Shown: piece by piece, positions 52,494 to 61,388 of the stretch | Numbering within the stretch: the first letter of the stretch is position 1 | Layout of the letters: each line of letters starts with the position of its first letter | Assembly (NCBI GenBank): GCA_040754075.1 | Contig: JBFMDH010000009.1 | Location: forward strand, 171,703 to 235,702 | Origin: Acidobacteriota bacterium | GTDB taxonomy: Bacteria; Acidobacteriota; Blastocatellia; UBA7656 | Reading direction: 5' to 3' | Length of the DNA stretch: 64,000 nt | Program-made: the position numbers and the translations under genes | The notes under the pieces: model-generated | Told to the model about the DNA's origin: nothing | The model's database searches: none | What the model saw: only the letters and a program-made list of their open reading frames with translations

Positions 52494-55193
52494 ATGACCC
52501 GACGAGTGCTTGCCGCCTGGTTTTTTATTTTTACTTTCACTGCAATTGCATTTGCCCAATTGCCGACGCCGGAAAAATTTCTCGGACACCGAGTGGGCGA
52601 AGATAAGAAACTCGCGCGCTGGGACAAAATCGTTGAGTACATGAATCTGGTGGCGAAAAATTCCGACCGTGTGCGGGTGCGTGAACTCGGCAAAACTACC
52701 GAAGGCAATCCCTTTTTATTATTGGAAATTGCTGCGCCGGAAACTTTGAAGCGCCTTGATTATTACAAAGGTCTGGAACGCAAACTCTATTTTCAAGGCA
52801 GCGCGCCAACCGACACCGAACGTGATGAAATTTTTCGGCAAGGCAAAGCTGTGGTGTTGATTACCTGCGCCATGCATTCCACGGAAGTTGGGGCGACGCA
52901 AATGGCAATCGAATTGGTGCATCGTCTGGCGACGGAAGATTCTCCCGCGGTGAAAAAGATTCTCGATAACACGATTTTTTTGTTGGTTCCCAGCCAGAAC
53001 CCCGACGGGCAAATCATGGTCACCGATTGGTACAACAAAAATGTGAATAGCGAATATGAAGCAAGCCCGCTGCCGTACCTCTATCAAAAATATGTCGGGC
53101 ACGACAACAACCGCGATATGTATATGTTCACCCAAAAAGAGTCGCAGTTGATTGCAGAGGTGTTGTGGCACGATTGGTTTCCGTCTGTGTGGTTGGATGA
53201 ACATCAACAGGGAAGCAATGGCGCAAGAATTTTTGTGATGCCCGCGACCGACCCGATTAATCCGAACGTGCATCCGTTGATTTATCGTTGGAACGGCATC
53301 CTCGGACAGGGGCAGGCTGCGGCGCTTGAAGCGGCAGGCAAAGAGGGCATTATTTACAACTCGACTTACACGAATTTCTGGCAAGGAGCGATGGCTTGGA
53401 GCGGTTGGTGGCACAATCAAGTCGGCTTGCTGACAGAGGTTGCAAGCGCGCGGCTTGCCTCGCCCGTTGAACAACGTCGCGCCCAACCGAATGCCGCGCC
53501 GCAAGCCGGTGAAGATTTTCAAGCGCAGATGCGCCGGCAGATGGAAAATCCCAATGAACCGTTGCCGCCGCCAACCGATACGCGCGCCAGAACCGAGTAT
53601 CCGCGCCCCTGGCTTGGCGGGCGTTGGACGCTCAGGGATATTGTCGATTACGAGTTGATTGCCACGATGGCTTTGCTTGAGACCGCCGCAGACCAGCGCG
53701 AGCAGTTGCTTCGGCAGATTTATGAAGTCAATCGCTCGACGGTTGCCGCAGGTAAACAGGGCGATGTCTACGCGATAGTCATTGATGCCGGTAAACAACA
53801 TGACGGGCGCGAGGCAAATCATCTGGTTGAGCGTTTGCAGATTGCCGGGGTTGAGGTCTTTCGCGCCACCAGCGATTTTGAAGTTGATGGCAAAAAATAT
53901 TTGAAAGACTCGTTGGTGATTCCGATGAATCAAGTCTTTGCGCGTTACGCCAAAGATATACTTGAGCGTCAGACCTACCCGGAAGTTCGCCGTTCGCCCA
54001 GTGCGCCGCCCGAACCGCCTTATGATGTGACCGCCTGGTCGCTCGGCATGCTGTTGGGCGTTGAGGTTGAGTTTGTGAAAAAGCCGCTGCCGGGTTCTTT
54101 AATCATGGGCAAACTTGAAGAAGCGGCGATACTCAAAGGCTTGGTTACAGGTACGGGCAAGGAGTTTCAGTTTGAATATCGAGGCGCGGATTCGGCAATT
54201 GCGGTGAATCGTTTGCAAAAAGCAGGCGCGAAACTCGAATGGCAATTCGTCAATGAAACTGGCAACAAGGTGACGCGCATTCAGGCTTCAAACATCGCTC
54301 GACAGCAAATGGAATTGATTGCGCGGGGGACCGGCATCGCGGTTCGCGCCTTTGACGTAAAGTCGGTTTCCGCGCGCGAAAACAAAAACGCGAAAGCGGC
54401 GAATGCGCCAACCGAAAAGAGCGAAACTTCAAAAGACCGGGCGATGCCGTTTCGCGCGCCGCGTATTGGCGTTTATCAATCGTGGACCGCGAATATGGAT
54501 GAAGGCTGGACGCGCTGGGTGCTGGAGCAATATGAATTCGCTTATACGACACTGCACAATGCGGAGATTCGCGCCGGCAAGTTGCGCGAAAAATTCGATG
54601 TCATCTTGCTGCCCGACCAGCAACCGCAGAGTATTTTAAACGGCAACAGTTCGCGTTTTGTGCGCCCGGAATATCGCGGCGGTATCGGTGATGAAGGCTT
54701 GGAAGCGTTGCGCGAATTCGTCAGGCTTGGCGGGACGTTAGTTGTGATGGGCGCGGCTTCAGATTTAGCGATAGATAAATTCCCGATTCCGGTGAAGAAT
54801 TTAAAGCGCGGACTGACGCGCGACCAGCATTTTGCGCCCGGCACGATTGTCAACCTTCAAGTCGATGCCACACACCCCATCGGATTCGGTATGCCCGATG
54901 CGACTTACGGGTTTTACAACAACAGTCCGTTTTTCGCTTTAACCGAAGGCTTCGCTTCGCAACGCGCTGCGATTGTGGCGCGTTACCCGAACGCCGAGGT
55001 CGTGGCGTCGGGTTGGCTCAAGGGCGAAGAGTTGATGACCGGACGCGGCGCGGTCGTGTCAATTGAAATGAATCCCGGTCGGATTATTTTATTCGGCTTG
55101 CGCCCGCAACACCGCGCCCAAACTCATGCGACCTTTCCGTTGCTGTTTAATGCCTTTTATTCAATATCGGGAGATACCCGTTTTGTTCAATGA
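52494..55193 (+). CDS. Exported M14 family metallopeptidase with GATase-like C-terminal domain
   Basis: 899 residues with a signal peptide (about 1-21, ending AFAQ). The M14 zinc motif is H128-S-T-E131 (CAMHSTEVGA), and H237 in DEHQQGSNG is the third ligand. VPSQNPDGQIMV and NNRDMYMFTQ lie between. The C-terminal part (about 650-899) contains PRIGVYQSWTANMDEGWTRW and LREFVRLGGTLVVMGAASD, resembling a glutamine-amidotransferase-like domain common in large exported M14 proteins. It probably processes peptides outside the cytoplasm. AAAGGATG lies upstream. The second M14 enzyme in the window (15717) lacks this last domain. Confidence 0.93.
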   Translation: MTRRVLAAWFFIFTFTAIAFAQLPTPEKFLGHRVGEDKKLARWDKIVEYMNLVAKNSDRVRVRELGKTTEGNPFLLLEIAAPETLKRLDYYKGLERKLYFQGSAPTDTERDEIFRQGKAVVLITCAMHSTEVGATQMAIELVHRLATEDSPAVKKILDNTIFLLVPSQNPDGQIMVTDWYNKNVNSEYEASPLPYLYQKYVGHDNNRDMYMFTQKESQLIAEVLWHDWFPSVWLDEHQQGSNGARIFVMPATDPINPNVHPLIYRWNGILGQGQAAALEAAGKEGIIYNSTYTNFWQGAMAWSGWWHNQVGLLTEVASARLASPVEQRRAQPNAAPQAGEDFQAQMRRQMENPNEPLPPPTDTRARTEYPRPWLGGRWTLRDIVDYELIATMALLETAADQREQLLRQIYEVNRSTVAAGKQGDVYAIVIDAGKQHDGREANHLVERLQIAGVEVFRATSDFEVDGKKYLKDSLVIPMNQVFARYAKDILERQTYPEVRRSPSAPPEPPYDVTAWSLGMLLGVEVEFVKKPLPGSLIMGKLEEAAILKGLVTGTGKEFQFEYRGADSAIAVNRLQKAGAKLEWQFVNETGNKVTRIQASNIARQQMELIARGTGIAVRAFDVKSVSARENKNAKAANAPTEKSETSKDRAMPFRAPRIGVYQSWTANMDEGWTRWVLEQYEFAYTTLHNAEIRAGKLREKFDVILLPDQQPQSILNGNSSRFVRPEYRGGIGDEGLEALREFVRLGGTLVVMGAASDLAIDKFPIPVKNLKRGLTRDQHFAPGTIVNLQVDATHPIGFGMPDATYGFYNNSPFFALTEGFASQRAAIVARYPNAEVVASGWLKGEELMTGRGAVVSIEMNPGRIILFGLRPQHRAQTHATFPLLFNAFYSISGDTRFVQ

Positions 55194-55253
55194 CCGCAAT
55201 TGAGAAGCTTGATCAACTCAAGCCCTGAAGCAATGATTTGAGAAAAGCGCGAC

Positions 55254-56153
55254 CTAGCCGATTTTGTTTTTCAAATCGTCTCCGGCAATGATGGTTGATA
55301 TGAAGCGATAGCTATGTGAGGCATCCCGGTAGCGAAGTTCGGTTTTAACCAACGACATAAATGCCGTGTGGTCGCTGTTCAAACGGCTGACCAGACAACC
55401 CGCGCTGGAGCGTCCAATGTTAGTTACGGGCGCATTGAACCCTTTATGTTGGTTGATACCGAAAATGCCTTTATCCACAGCATCACCAGTCCTTCTCCCG
55501 TCTTGATTAAGATCGCGATGAACTGGCAGCGGAGCGACTTGTACCAACGCAGCATGGGCGCTTGGCGTACCGGCTTTGTGAATACCTACACTCCAGGCTT
55601 TAAACTGCCCAAAGGCGATACGTGCTGCGCCCAGAGGATTGGTCGGATGAACGGTGAAAAATCTGCCGGGTTCAGTAGTGGCAAGTGCATTATGAAGGAT
55701 TTTGGGTTTACCGTCTTCAAATGCCAAAACGATTCTGCGGTCATTGAATTCGTTAAACGCATCGTTGTTGAGATTCCCATCTTCATTGGTGCCCTCGACG
55801 TAAACAATCGTGAGGAAGTTCGGTATTCTGGCAAACCAGTAATTTTTCAACTGCATATACTGGATAATGCGACTGGCAAAATCGTTGCCGAGAGTTAGCG
55901 GAAATAAATCGTCAGCCGTGTGATTGAGCAGGATATTGGCAAAATTCGCATCCACCACATCATCAAACGCGAGATTGACGATTTTAGCTAATTTCCGAAT
56001 AGCCAAACGCGAAACCTGCCCAAAAATGCCATCGGCAGGCGGGTCTAAACAACCTAATGCCGTTAAGCGATTTTGCACCTCTTTGGCAAACGGCTCATCA
56101 AATGCATTGAGATGGATTTTGGCATTTTGGTTAATTATATCGGTTAAGGTCAT
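55254..56153 (-). CDS. Peptidoglycan-binding domain protein
   Basis: 299 residues without an obvious signal peptide. The N-terminal third (about 14-70) is a peptidoglycan-binding_1-type helical domain (AKEVQNRLTALGCLDPPADG, then FGQVSRLAIRKLAK). The rest is beta-rich. GINQHKGFNAP and NIGRSSAGCLVSRL (about 245-268) resemble the His...Ser-x-Gly-Cys context of L,D-transpeptidase or phage-type murein-acting domains, with a candidate active Cys in SAGC. The activity is unproven. The start at 56153 has GAGGAGAA seven bases upstream. It is the last gene of a probable four-gene operon starting at 60131. Confidence 0.7.
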   Translation of the reverse strand: MTLTDIINQNAKIHLNAFDEPFAKEVQNRLTALGCLDPPADGIFGQVSRLAIRKLAKIVNLAFDDVVDANFANILLNHTADDLFPLTLGNDFASRIIQYMQLKNYWFARIPNFLTIVYVEGTNEDGNLNNDAFNEFNDRRIVLAFEDGKPKILHNALATTEPGRFFTVHPTNPLGAARIAFGQFKAWSVGIHKAGTPSAHAALVQVAPLPVHRDLNQDGRRTGDAVDKGIFGINQHKGFNAPVTNIGRSSAGCLVSRLNSDHTAFMSLVKTELRYRDASHSYRFISTIIAGDDLKNKIG

Positions 56154-56258
56154 CGGTTGATTCTCCTCTCGGCGGGATTTACTCAGGCAATATGACACCA
56201 AACGTTTGGCTTTTGCCTGAAATGGACGTTCAGGCTTTGAAAGAGTGGTTTAATTAAG

Positions 56259-57923
56259 TTAGGTTTGCGGCATCCCCGCACCGGATTTGGTCTCGACATT
56301 TTTGATATCTCCGCGTTTTCGTAACAGGGTTTTTACGCCAAACAGACTTTCCAGTAAATCGTGCCAAAACGGCGCGCCTAAACTTAATAATGCCGCCATA
56401 ATTAACCAACCAAGCAGCATACGAAAACTATGACCAACCGTACCTCCCCACTTCGGCTCATATTTACTATTCCCGGAAGCCTCAGCCGGCATCTCCTTTA
56501 ATCCAAGGGTAATGAGTTCATCCTCCCAGGTTCTGAAGCCGAATTTTGCATATTGTTCAGTTGTATCTTTAAGGTGTTTTTCGGTCTCGTTGACTAACCC
56601 CTGTAAGGTTTCCTTATTTGACGTTTGAGAAGGTTGCACAGTGTCTGTGCTGCTACCGGGTGCTTTTACGGTTTCGTCCTTTTTCTCACTGCTGGGAGGC
56701 TGCGCCGCTTTTGCGCTTGCTGTCGGCTTTGCTGTCGGGTTGGTCGCGTTGCTGGCAGGTGGGGTGGCTGGGGTGTTGGTTGTGGCGTCGGCTGTAGAGG
56801 TGGCCGTCGCGCCTGTATTTGATGGTTTATTGTCTGCTTTGCCGGTAACACTGGCTGCCGCCAATTGCGCCCGATAGAGTTGCAAGACGTCTTCCCTTGA
56901 TGCAATGACAGCTTTACGAATATCCGCATCTTTAGCGACGTAGTCATAGACATTAAAAATATTGGCATTCATACAAACCGCGACTACCAGACTGATGATG
57001 AATGCATAGGTTTTCATTCCACGGGTGTAGCGTTCTTCAAAACTTTGCATCACCGTGTCATACCAGTTTTCAACTTCGTTCAGTTTCAAGTTCAGCGATG
57101 TCTTAATCTCGTCAATTTGTGAACTCAATCCGGTGAATGTAGCGGCAAATTTTTTTAATGTTTCATCGAGGGTTATTAAATCCGCATCATCGGGGTTGAC
57201 GGCTCGGCGTTCTTGAACTTTCCTTTGCACCTCAACCAGAAAATCCAGCACGGTTGCCGTTTCGATGTCGCGTAAATTCAAAATATCGGCGAGCCGTAAA
57301 TCTTTGTTGAAAGTTTTGTCGCCATTGATAAAGCGCTTCAAATCGTTAAGCAAAGGTGCCAGCAGGGTTTGGATTTTGGCAAATTGCGTTCCCGCGTCAC
57401 CGCCCAACAATTCTGTCTTTACGGTGGCAATGGTTTTTTCCAGTTCGGCAAACTGTTTGCCGGAGCTTTCAAGCTTACTGAGGAAATCATTGCCGAAGGT
57501 TTTGGCGTCCACCTTTTGTAAAACTTTCATCAAATCTTCTTTCGATAGGGATTCCTGCATATTTTTCCCGGAAGCGGCGACACGTCCGATTTTGCGAAAT
57601 TCTTTCAGGACGGCATCATAAATCGCTTTGACTGGAGTCGAGGCTAGGGTTGACGGGAGTTTGACGAAGGGAATGACCTGCAAGGTGGGCATTCTCAAGC
57701 GCAGACTGACGGCTTGGTTTCGTGTGGTCGCCACGGTTTGCCCGTTATTTTGCGCAGAATCAAAAACCGTTTCAAAAAGATCAAGCAGCGATTCTTCTAG
57801 CTGGCGCGATTTGAGCTTGAATAGCTTTTTCAGCGCCGACTGAATTGCTTGGACAACCAATGCCAGCGTCAGCAGTACAATCACCAACGCAATCAGCGTA
57901 TCGAGGGTATCAAGGTTAAACAT
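56259..57923 (-). CDS. Membrane protein, conserved family without a name known to me
   Basis: 554 residues. An N-terminal membrane segment (DTLIALVIVLLTLALVVQAI, about 6-25) is followed by a cytoplasmic helical region with likely coiled coil (about 60-300). A second segment (TYAFIISLVVAVCMNANIF) comes next, then an Ala/Thr/Pro-rich linker (about 365-430) and a C-terminal segment (LLGWLIMAALLSLGAPFWHD). The N- and C-terminal patterns resemble a conserved membrane family I have seen without assigned function (LGAPFWFDLL-type end). AAGGAGAAA supports the start. It lies 72 bases after the previous gene of the operon. Confidence 0.68.
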   Translation of the reverse strand: MFNLDTLDTLIALVIVLLTLALVVQAIQSALKKLFKLKSRQLEESLLDLFETVFDSAQNNGQTVATTRNQAVSLRLRMPTLQVIPFVKLPSTLASTPVKAIYDAVLKEFRKIGRVAASGKNMQESLSKEDLMKVLQKVDAKTFGNDFLSKLESSGKQFAELEKTIATVKTELLGGDAGTQFAKIQTLLAPLLNDLKRFINGDKTFNKDLRLADILNLRDIETATVLDFLVEVQRKVQERRAVNPDDADLITLDETLKKFAATFTGLSSQIDEIKTSLNLKLNEVENWYDTVMQSFEERYTRGMKTYAFIISLVVAVCMNANIFNVYDYVAKDADIRKAVIASREDVLQLYRAQLAAASVTGKADNKPSNTGATATSTADATTNTPATPPASNATNPTAKPTASAKAAQPPSSEKKDETVKAPGSSTDTVQPSQTSNKETLQGLVNETEKHLKDTTEQYAKFGFRTWEDELITLGLKEMPAEASGNSKYEPKWGGTVGHSFRMLLGWLIMAALLSLGAPFWHDLLESLFGVKTLLRKRGDIKNVETKSGAGMPQT

Positions 57924-57995
57924 ATTTTCTCCTTTGTTGCGTCCTATATTCAACGACTCGTTCGGCGGTTATTGTTAATTGCTCATCTCGGAAAC

Positions 57996-59624
57996 TCACT
58001 TGAAGAGACTGGATTTGATTAATCTTGAAAGATCGAAGGTAAAGCCGAATTGCCCTCTTACGTCTTTTTCTTTAATGAGTTCGGTTCGGTTGGAATAGGT
58101 GAAGGATATGGGAAAATCAACCCCGTTGATGATGGGGATTTTGACTTTGCCTTGCACTTTATGAATCCAATCCTGCCCGGACATCCAGTTTCCTTCATAT
58201 GCCAGTGAGGCGCGTATGGGATTTGCGCATTCGAGGCATCTATCGGGAGTAATTTTCAACTCCAATTGACCGGCGAGAGACATACCTCTAAGGTCAGCGC
58301 CTATCGCTTTATTGTTTTTATATTCAAATGCGCCGTTGAAGGTGAAATTCAACGCCTTGTAGACGCCCTTATCATAAATGACTTCAGCTTTGTATTCATC
58401 CGTCCCTTCTTTGCGGGTCTTGGTTTGAACGGCGATAGAGAATTGAGTTCCGTTTCTGATTTCGTCAATTGCATCGTTGGCAACTTCATCTAATTTGATA
58501 AATGAGGAGAGGCGTTTTTCAATTAACGCATCAATCCGTTTTATACCTTCGTCACCCAAAATCGCTTGCAGTTTGGTAAACGCACTTGCGCTGGCAAAGA
58601 TTTCGTTCAACCCCGTCGAGAGAAATTGTTTTTGGATGTCTGGCCACTGACTTATCTTCTCGAAGTTGAAAATAGCACCGAAATCGCTTTCCAAGTCTCG
58701 ATCCTTGAACGCCTGAGCTTCAGTCACAAATTTATTTTTTCTGAGGGTCAATTTTTCTATTCTGCTTTGTCGGTCTTCGATTTCCTTCTTTTTGGTGTCC
58801 ATTTGTTCTTGGGTGATGTTAGGGGCGGCGATTTCCCTTTTCAGGTCAGCAATCTCCGCTTGCAGACGATTGATACTTGCTTCATCTTTGGCAATGATTG
58901 ATGACATAAACGCCTTGAACCGGGTTGCCAGTGAGAATTCCCTGACCACTTCAGACTGGCTTAAAACGAAGGTCTGAATTTCTTGGGTGAGCTTGCCGAA
59001 ATCTGCGGATGCAGCCGCTAAGCTATTGGTTAAATTATTGAGACTGGTTTCATGGCAAAATGCCATAGCGCCAGTTTGATTTCGACATTTACGAGCGGCA
59101 TCGCGATGGTTGATGATTAAATACTTAGAACCAAAAATCGTCACTTGGTTTGGCGTTGCCACGCCGTCAATCTTCTCGTTGTCATAGCCGAGTGTGAAAG
59201 AAAGCCTTCGCCAATCGGGGTGCGCATTATAGAAAGTTGGGTCCAACGGGTCGATTCGTTTAAGTGCTGCATAGAGTGAATAAGCCGTTGCGGTTACGGA
59301 GGCAGAATTCACTTCTTTGGCAGATTCCATTCCGCCAGAAGTTTCCGTTTTTGTCGGATTGGATAAACCGGCAAGATTCAACGCGACGCCGAAAAGGTCA
59401 GGAGCGGAACTCTGGTCTAAGAGTGAGGACGTATTTCCGCTCGTGCTGGGCGTCTCTGCCTGATTCGTATTTGAACGTTGATTTACTTTTGCCGCAACCG
59501 CATCCTTAACTCTTTTGTTTAACCATTCGACAAAACCGACCGGGTTGTCCTGCGCTGATGTGAACAAGACATTAGTCAGGATTAAAGCCACAACAATAGA
59601 TGGTTTGCACATTGCTTTTCTCAT
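57996..59624 (-). CDS. Exported coiled-coil protein, unknown function
   Basis: 542 residues with a signal peptide (about 5-24, ending TSAQD). A Thr/Ser-rich spacer (about 45-105) leads to a globular part with YSLYAALKRIDPLDPTFYN. A coiled coil lies at about 235-300 (EASINRLQAEIADLKREIA and DRQSRIEKLTLRKNKFVTE), and a C-terminal beta-rich domain at about 390-542 (FNGAFEYKNNKAIGADLRG). No catalytic motif is seen. Outer-membrane or periplasmic scaffolding is one guess. GAGGAGAAAAA precedes the ATG. It is preceded by a small gene and followed by the membrane protein gene, all minus strand. Confidence 0.65.
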   Translation of the reverse strand: MRKAMCKPSIVVALILTNVLFTSAQDNPVGFVEWLNKRVKDAVAAKVNQRSNTNQAETPSTSGNTSSLLDQSSAPDLFGVALNLAGLSNPTKTETSGGMESAKEVNSASVTATAYSLYAALKRIDPLDPTFYNAHPDWRRLSFTLGYDNEKIDGVATPNQVTIFGSKYLIINHRDAARKCRNQTGAMAFCHETSLNNLTNSLAAASADFGKLTQEIQTFVLSQSEVVREFSLATRFKAFMSSIIAKDEASINRLQAEIADLKREIAAPNITQEQMDTKKKEIEDRQSRIEKLTLRKNKFVTEAQAFKDRDLESDFGAIFNFEKISQWPDIQKQFLSTGLNEIFASASAFTKLQAILGDEGIKRIDALIEKRLSSFIKLDEVANDAIDEIRNGTQFSIAVQTKTRKEGTDEYKAEVIYDKGVYKALNFTFNGAFEYKNNKAIGADLRGMSLAGQLELKITPDRCLECANPIRASLAYEGNWMSGQDWIHKVQGKVKIPIINGVDFPISFTYSNRTELIKEKDVRGQFGFTFDLSRLIKSSLFK

Positions 59625-59681
59625 TTTTTCTCCTCTACAAAGCGTTGTCTGAGTATTGGGAATTACCTTCGATGAAAATGA

Positions 59682-60131
59682 TTAAGTGACCACAACTGTG
59701 AGCGGTTCAAAAAATACGTCATTCGGGTTGGTTGAAGAGAAATCAATATCTTTGAGTACAACATCGGTTCCATCCAATTCATGGTGGATAATTTTGTAAT
59801 TGTACTTTTGAGCCAGAATGAAGTGCATTCCCAATGTGTGAACACTCATTACCGCTAAGGAATCAGATGGCTTGGGCCAGTCTCTTGACCACTGATTGGC
59901 TGCGACTGTGGCGTCCTTGTGCGATAACAAAAGCTTGTTCAATGAGGAATCAACTAATGTGAAATTTGCTTGTGAGCCTTGTAGTAACGAGACTTCATAG
60001 GTGAGGCTCTCACCGTTTGAAACATCTACTGTGACGGCAATCTTTTCTTTGCCACCATTTACTTTTCGCGTCACCCCTGTACTTGAAGCCGCTGCGGCTT
60101 TCTTAGACCCTGCTTTCTTTCCAGTTGCCAT
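59682..60131 (-). CDS. Small protein with Lys/Ala-rich N-terminus, unknown function
   Basis: 149 residues. The first 30 are Lys/Ala/Ser-rich (ATGKKAGSKKAAAASSTG). The rest is a beta-rich domain with EKIAVTVDVSNGESLTYEVSL and ends FFEPLTVVVT. The N-terminus could bind nucleic acid or an acidic partner, but there is no motif. The start at 60131 has GGAGGT upstream and gives the Lys-rich start. It is the first gene of the four-gene operon. The MITE-like element lies about 200 bases upstream. Confidence 0.62.
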   Translation of the reverse strand: MATGKKAGSKKAAAASSTGVTRKVNGGKEKIAVTVDVSNGESLTYEVSLLQGSQANFTLVDSSLNKLLLSHKDATVAANQWSRDWPKPSDSLAVMSVHTLGMHFILAQKYNYKIIHHELDGTDVVLKDIDFSSTNPNDVFFEPLTVVVT

Positions 60132-60325
60132 AATTAACCTCCGATTGAGTGTCAAGAACACATCGGTCACAAATTGCCGTGCCGATTAAACGGACAATGA
60201 AACGAGTGTTCTTGCAGAATTGATATGCTGTAACGAGTCCCTTATTTATCCGGAACACGGCTCGGTTAAGCTAAATTCACATCGCGAACTGAGATGTCGA
60301 TAGCAATAAATTTTTAGCTGTTTTC

Positions 60326-60495
60326 ATTTTTATATGAAGGGTGTGCGTAATTCCCGCCCTTTATTTATAGGGGTTTTAGCGCCGGATAGCGATTTCGTGA
60401 CGCTTAAAGTTTGCGCATCCGCTAAAAATCTCAAAAAGCCCAGTAAATCCAGGCTTTTCGTTTCGCGAATTACGCACACTCTTCATTTTTATATG
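60326..60495. mobile_element. MITE-like element with 18-base terminal inverted repeats and 11-base flanking duplication
   Basis: GAAGGGTGTGCGTAATTC (60336-60353) and GAATTACGCACACTCTTC (60467-60484) are terminal inverted repeats with one mismatch. ATTTTTATATG occurs perfectly on both sides (60326-60336 and 60485-60495), as a target duplication would. The 148-base inside has no gene. The family is unknown. It occupies most of the 486-base gap 60132-60617. Confidence 0.7.
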
Positions 60496-60617
60496 GAGTG
60501 AGTAGCAAAGCATTACAATAATTTTGAATAAATTTTTTGGAATGCGAATGAATGGCAGATATTTAATGGCAAATGAACTGCTGTTGCAAGTCGGTAAATT
60601 TTACGATAGGGAGAGTT

Positions 60618-60992
60618 TTAGGAAACCTCATAAGTCGCCGAACTGGTCGAGGTTTCCCAGACCCGGACTTTGCTGACTTGGGCGCGCGGCGTGTCAACCT
60701 GCGGGGCGATCTGATGAAAAATATAACCGGCGAGGTGTTCGGCTGATGGGTTCAGTTCGTTATCAAAGGGTGGGAGTTGGTTGAGGTTTTGATGATCTAA
60801 ACGGCGAATCACCTCGCGGGTCACCGCTTTCAAATGCACGAAATCGACAAGCATGCCGACTTCATCAAGTTCAGCGCCGCGTACAACAATTTCAATTTTG
60901 TAATTATGACCGTGCAGGTTTTCGCATTTGCCCTTGTAGCCGCGCAAGGCATGCGCGGCGGCGAACTCTTCGATAATCATGACTTCGTACAT
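60618..60992 (-). CDS. queD: 6-carboxytetrahydropterin synthase (QueD)
   Basis: A 124-residue enzyme of queuosine biosynthesis. It converts 7,8-dihydroneopterin triphosphate to 6-carboxy-tetrahydropterin. Zinc ligands are H14 (FAAAHAL), H27 and H29 (NLHGHNY), with the catalytic C23 in GKCENLHG. LDHQNLNQ and the Glu in VWETSTSSATYEV complete the active site pattern. The length and motif spacing fit QueD rather than eukaryote-type PTPS. AGAGGTAAACAGCTT lies before the ATG. No other queuosine gene is in the window. It stands alone between two repeat elements. Confidence 0.95.
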   Translation of the reverse strand: MYEVMIIEEFAAAHALRGYKGKCENLHGHNYKIEIVVRGAELDEVGMLVDFVHLKAVTREVIRRLDHQNLNQLPPFDNELNPSAEHLAGYIFHQIAPQVDTPRAQVSKVRVWETSTSSATYEVS

Positions 60993-61086
60993 AAGCTGTT
61001 TACCTCTTGATGAACCGTAAAATTTTATAACCCGATTTCAAGCCTAAAAAAGCCGCAAGCCTTTGTCAATCGCGCCCGAAGTCGTA

Positions 61087-61284
61087 GGGTGCGATTGGGT
61101 GTAATTAAAAGTGTGGCACAAAATTCGGACTTGCCTGACGCATTGTTTGGAGTGCGGTAACTGGTTACCGCTTTTATTTCGCAGCAAATTTACTGATAGA
61201 AATGATGCCCATAGCACTTTCTCAGTTACGCCAAAGCGGTGACCAGTCACCGCACTCCAAAAAGTCTCACTTTTAATCGCACCC
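61087..61284. mobile_element. MITE-like 198-base inverted-repeat element
   Basis: GGGTGCGATT (61087-61096) mirrors AATCGCACCC (61275-61284). An inner 29-base pair of arms (61146-61175 against 61233-61261, starting TTTGGAGTGCGG) has two mismatches, and each arm contains GCGGTRACYGGTYACCGC, itself nearly palindromic. No gene lies inside and no clear target duplication is seen. It lies in the 396-base gap 60993-61388 between queD and the dehydrogenase gene. Confidence 0.55.
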
Positions 61285-61388
61285 GAAAGCGCCAGGGATT
61301 CTGCGGTCTGGTTGTGACATGGTCAACTGCTCTTGTATCATCTCCAACTTGTTATGATTGCTTTATGCTGTTATTAAGAGAGGATTAA

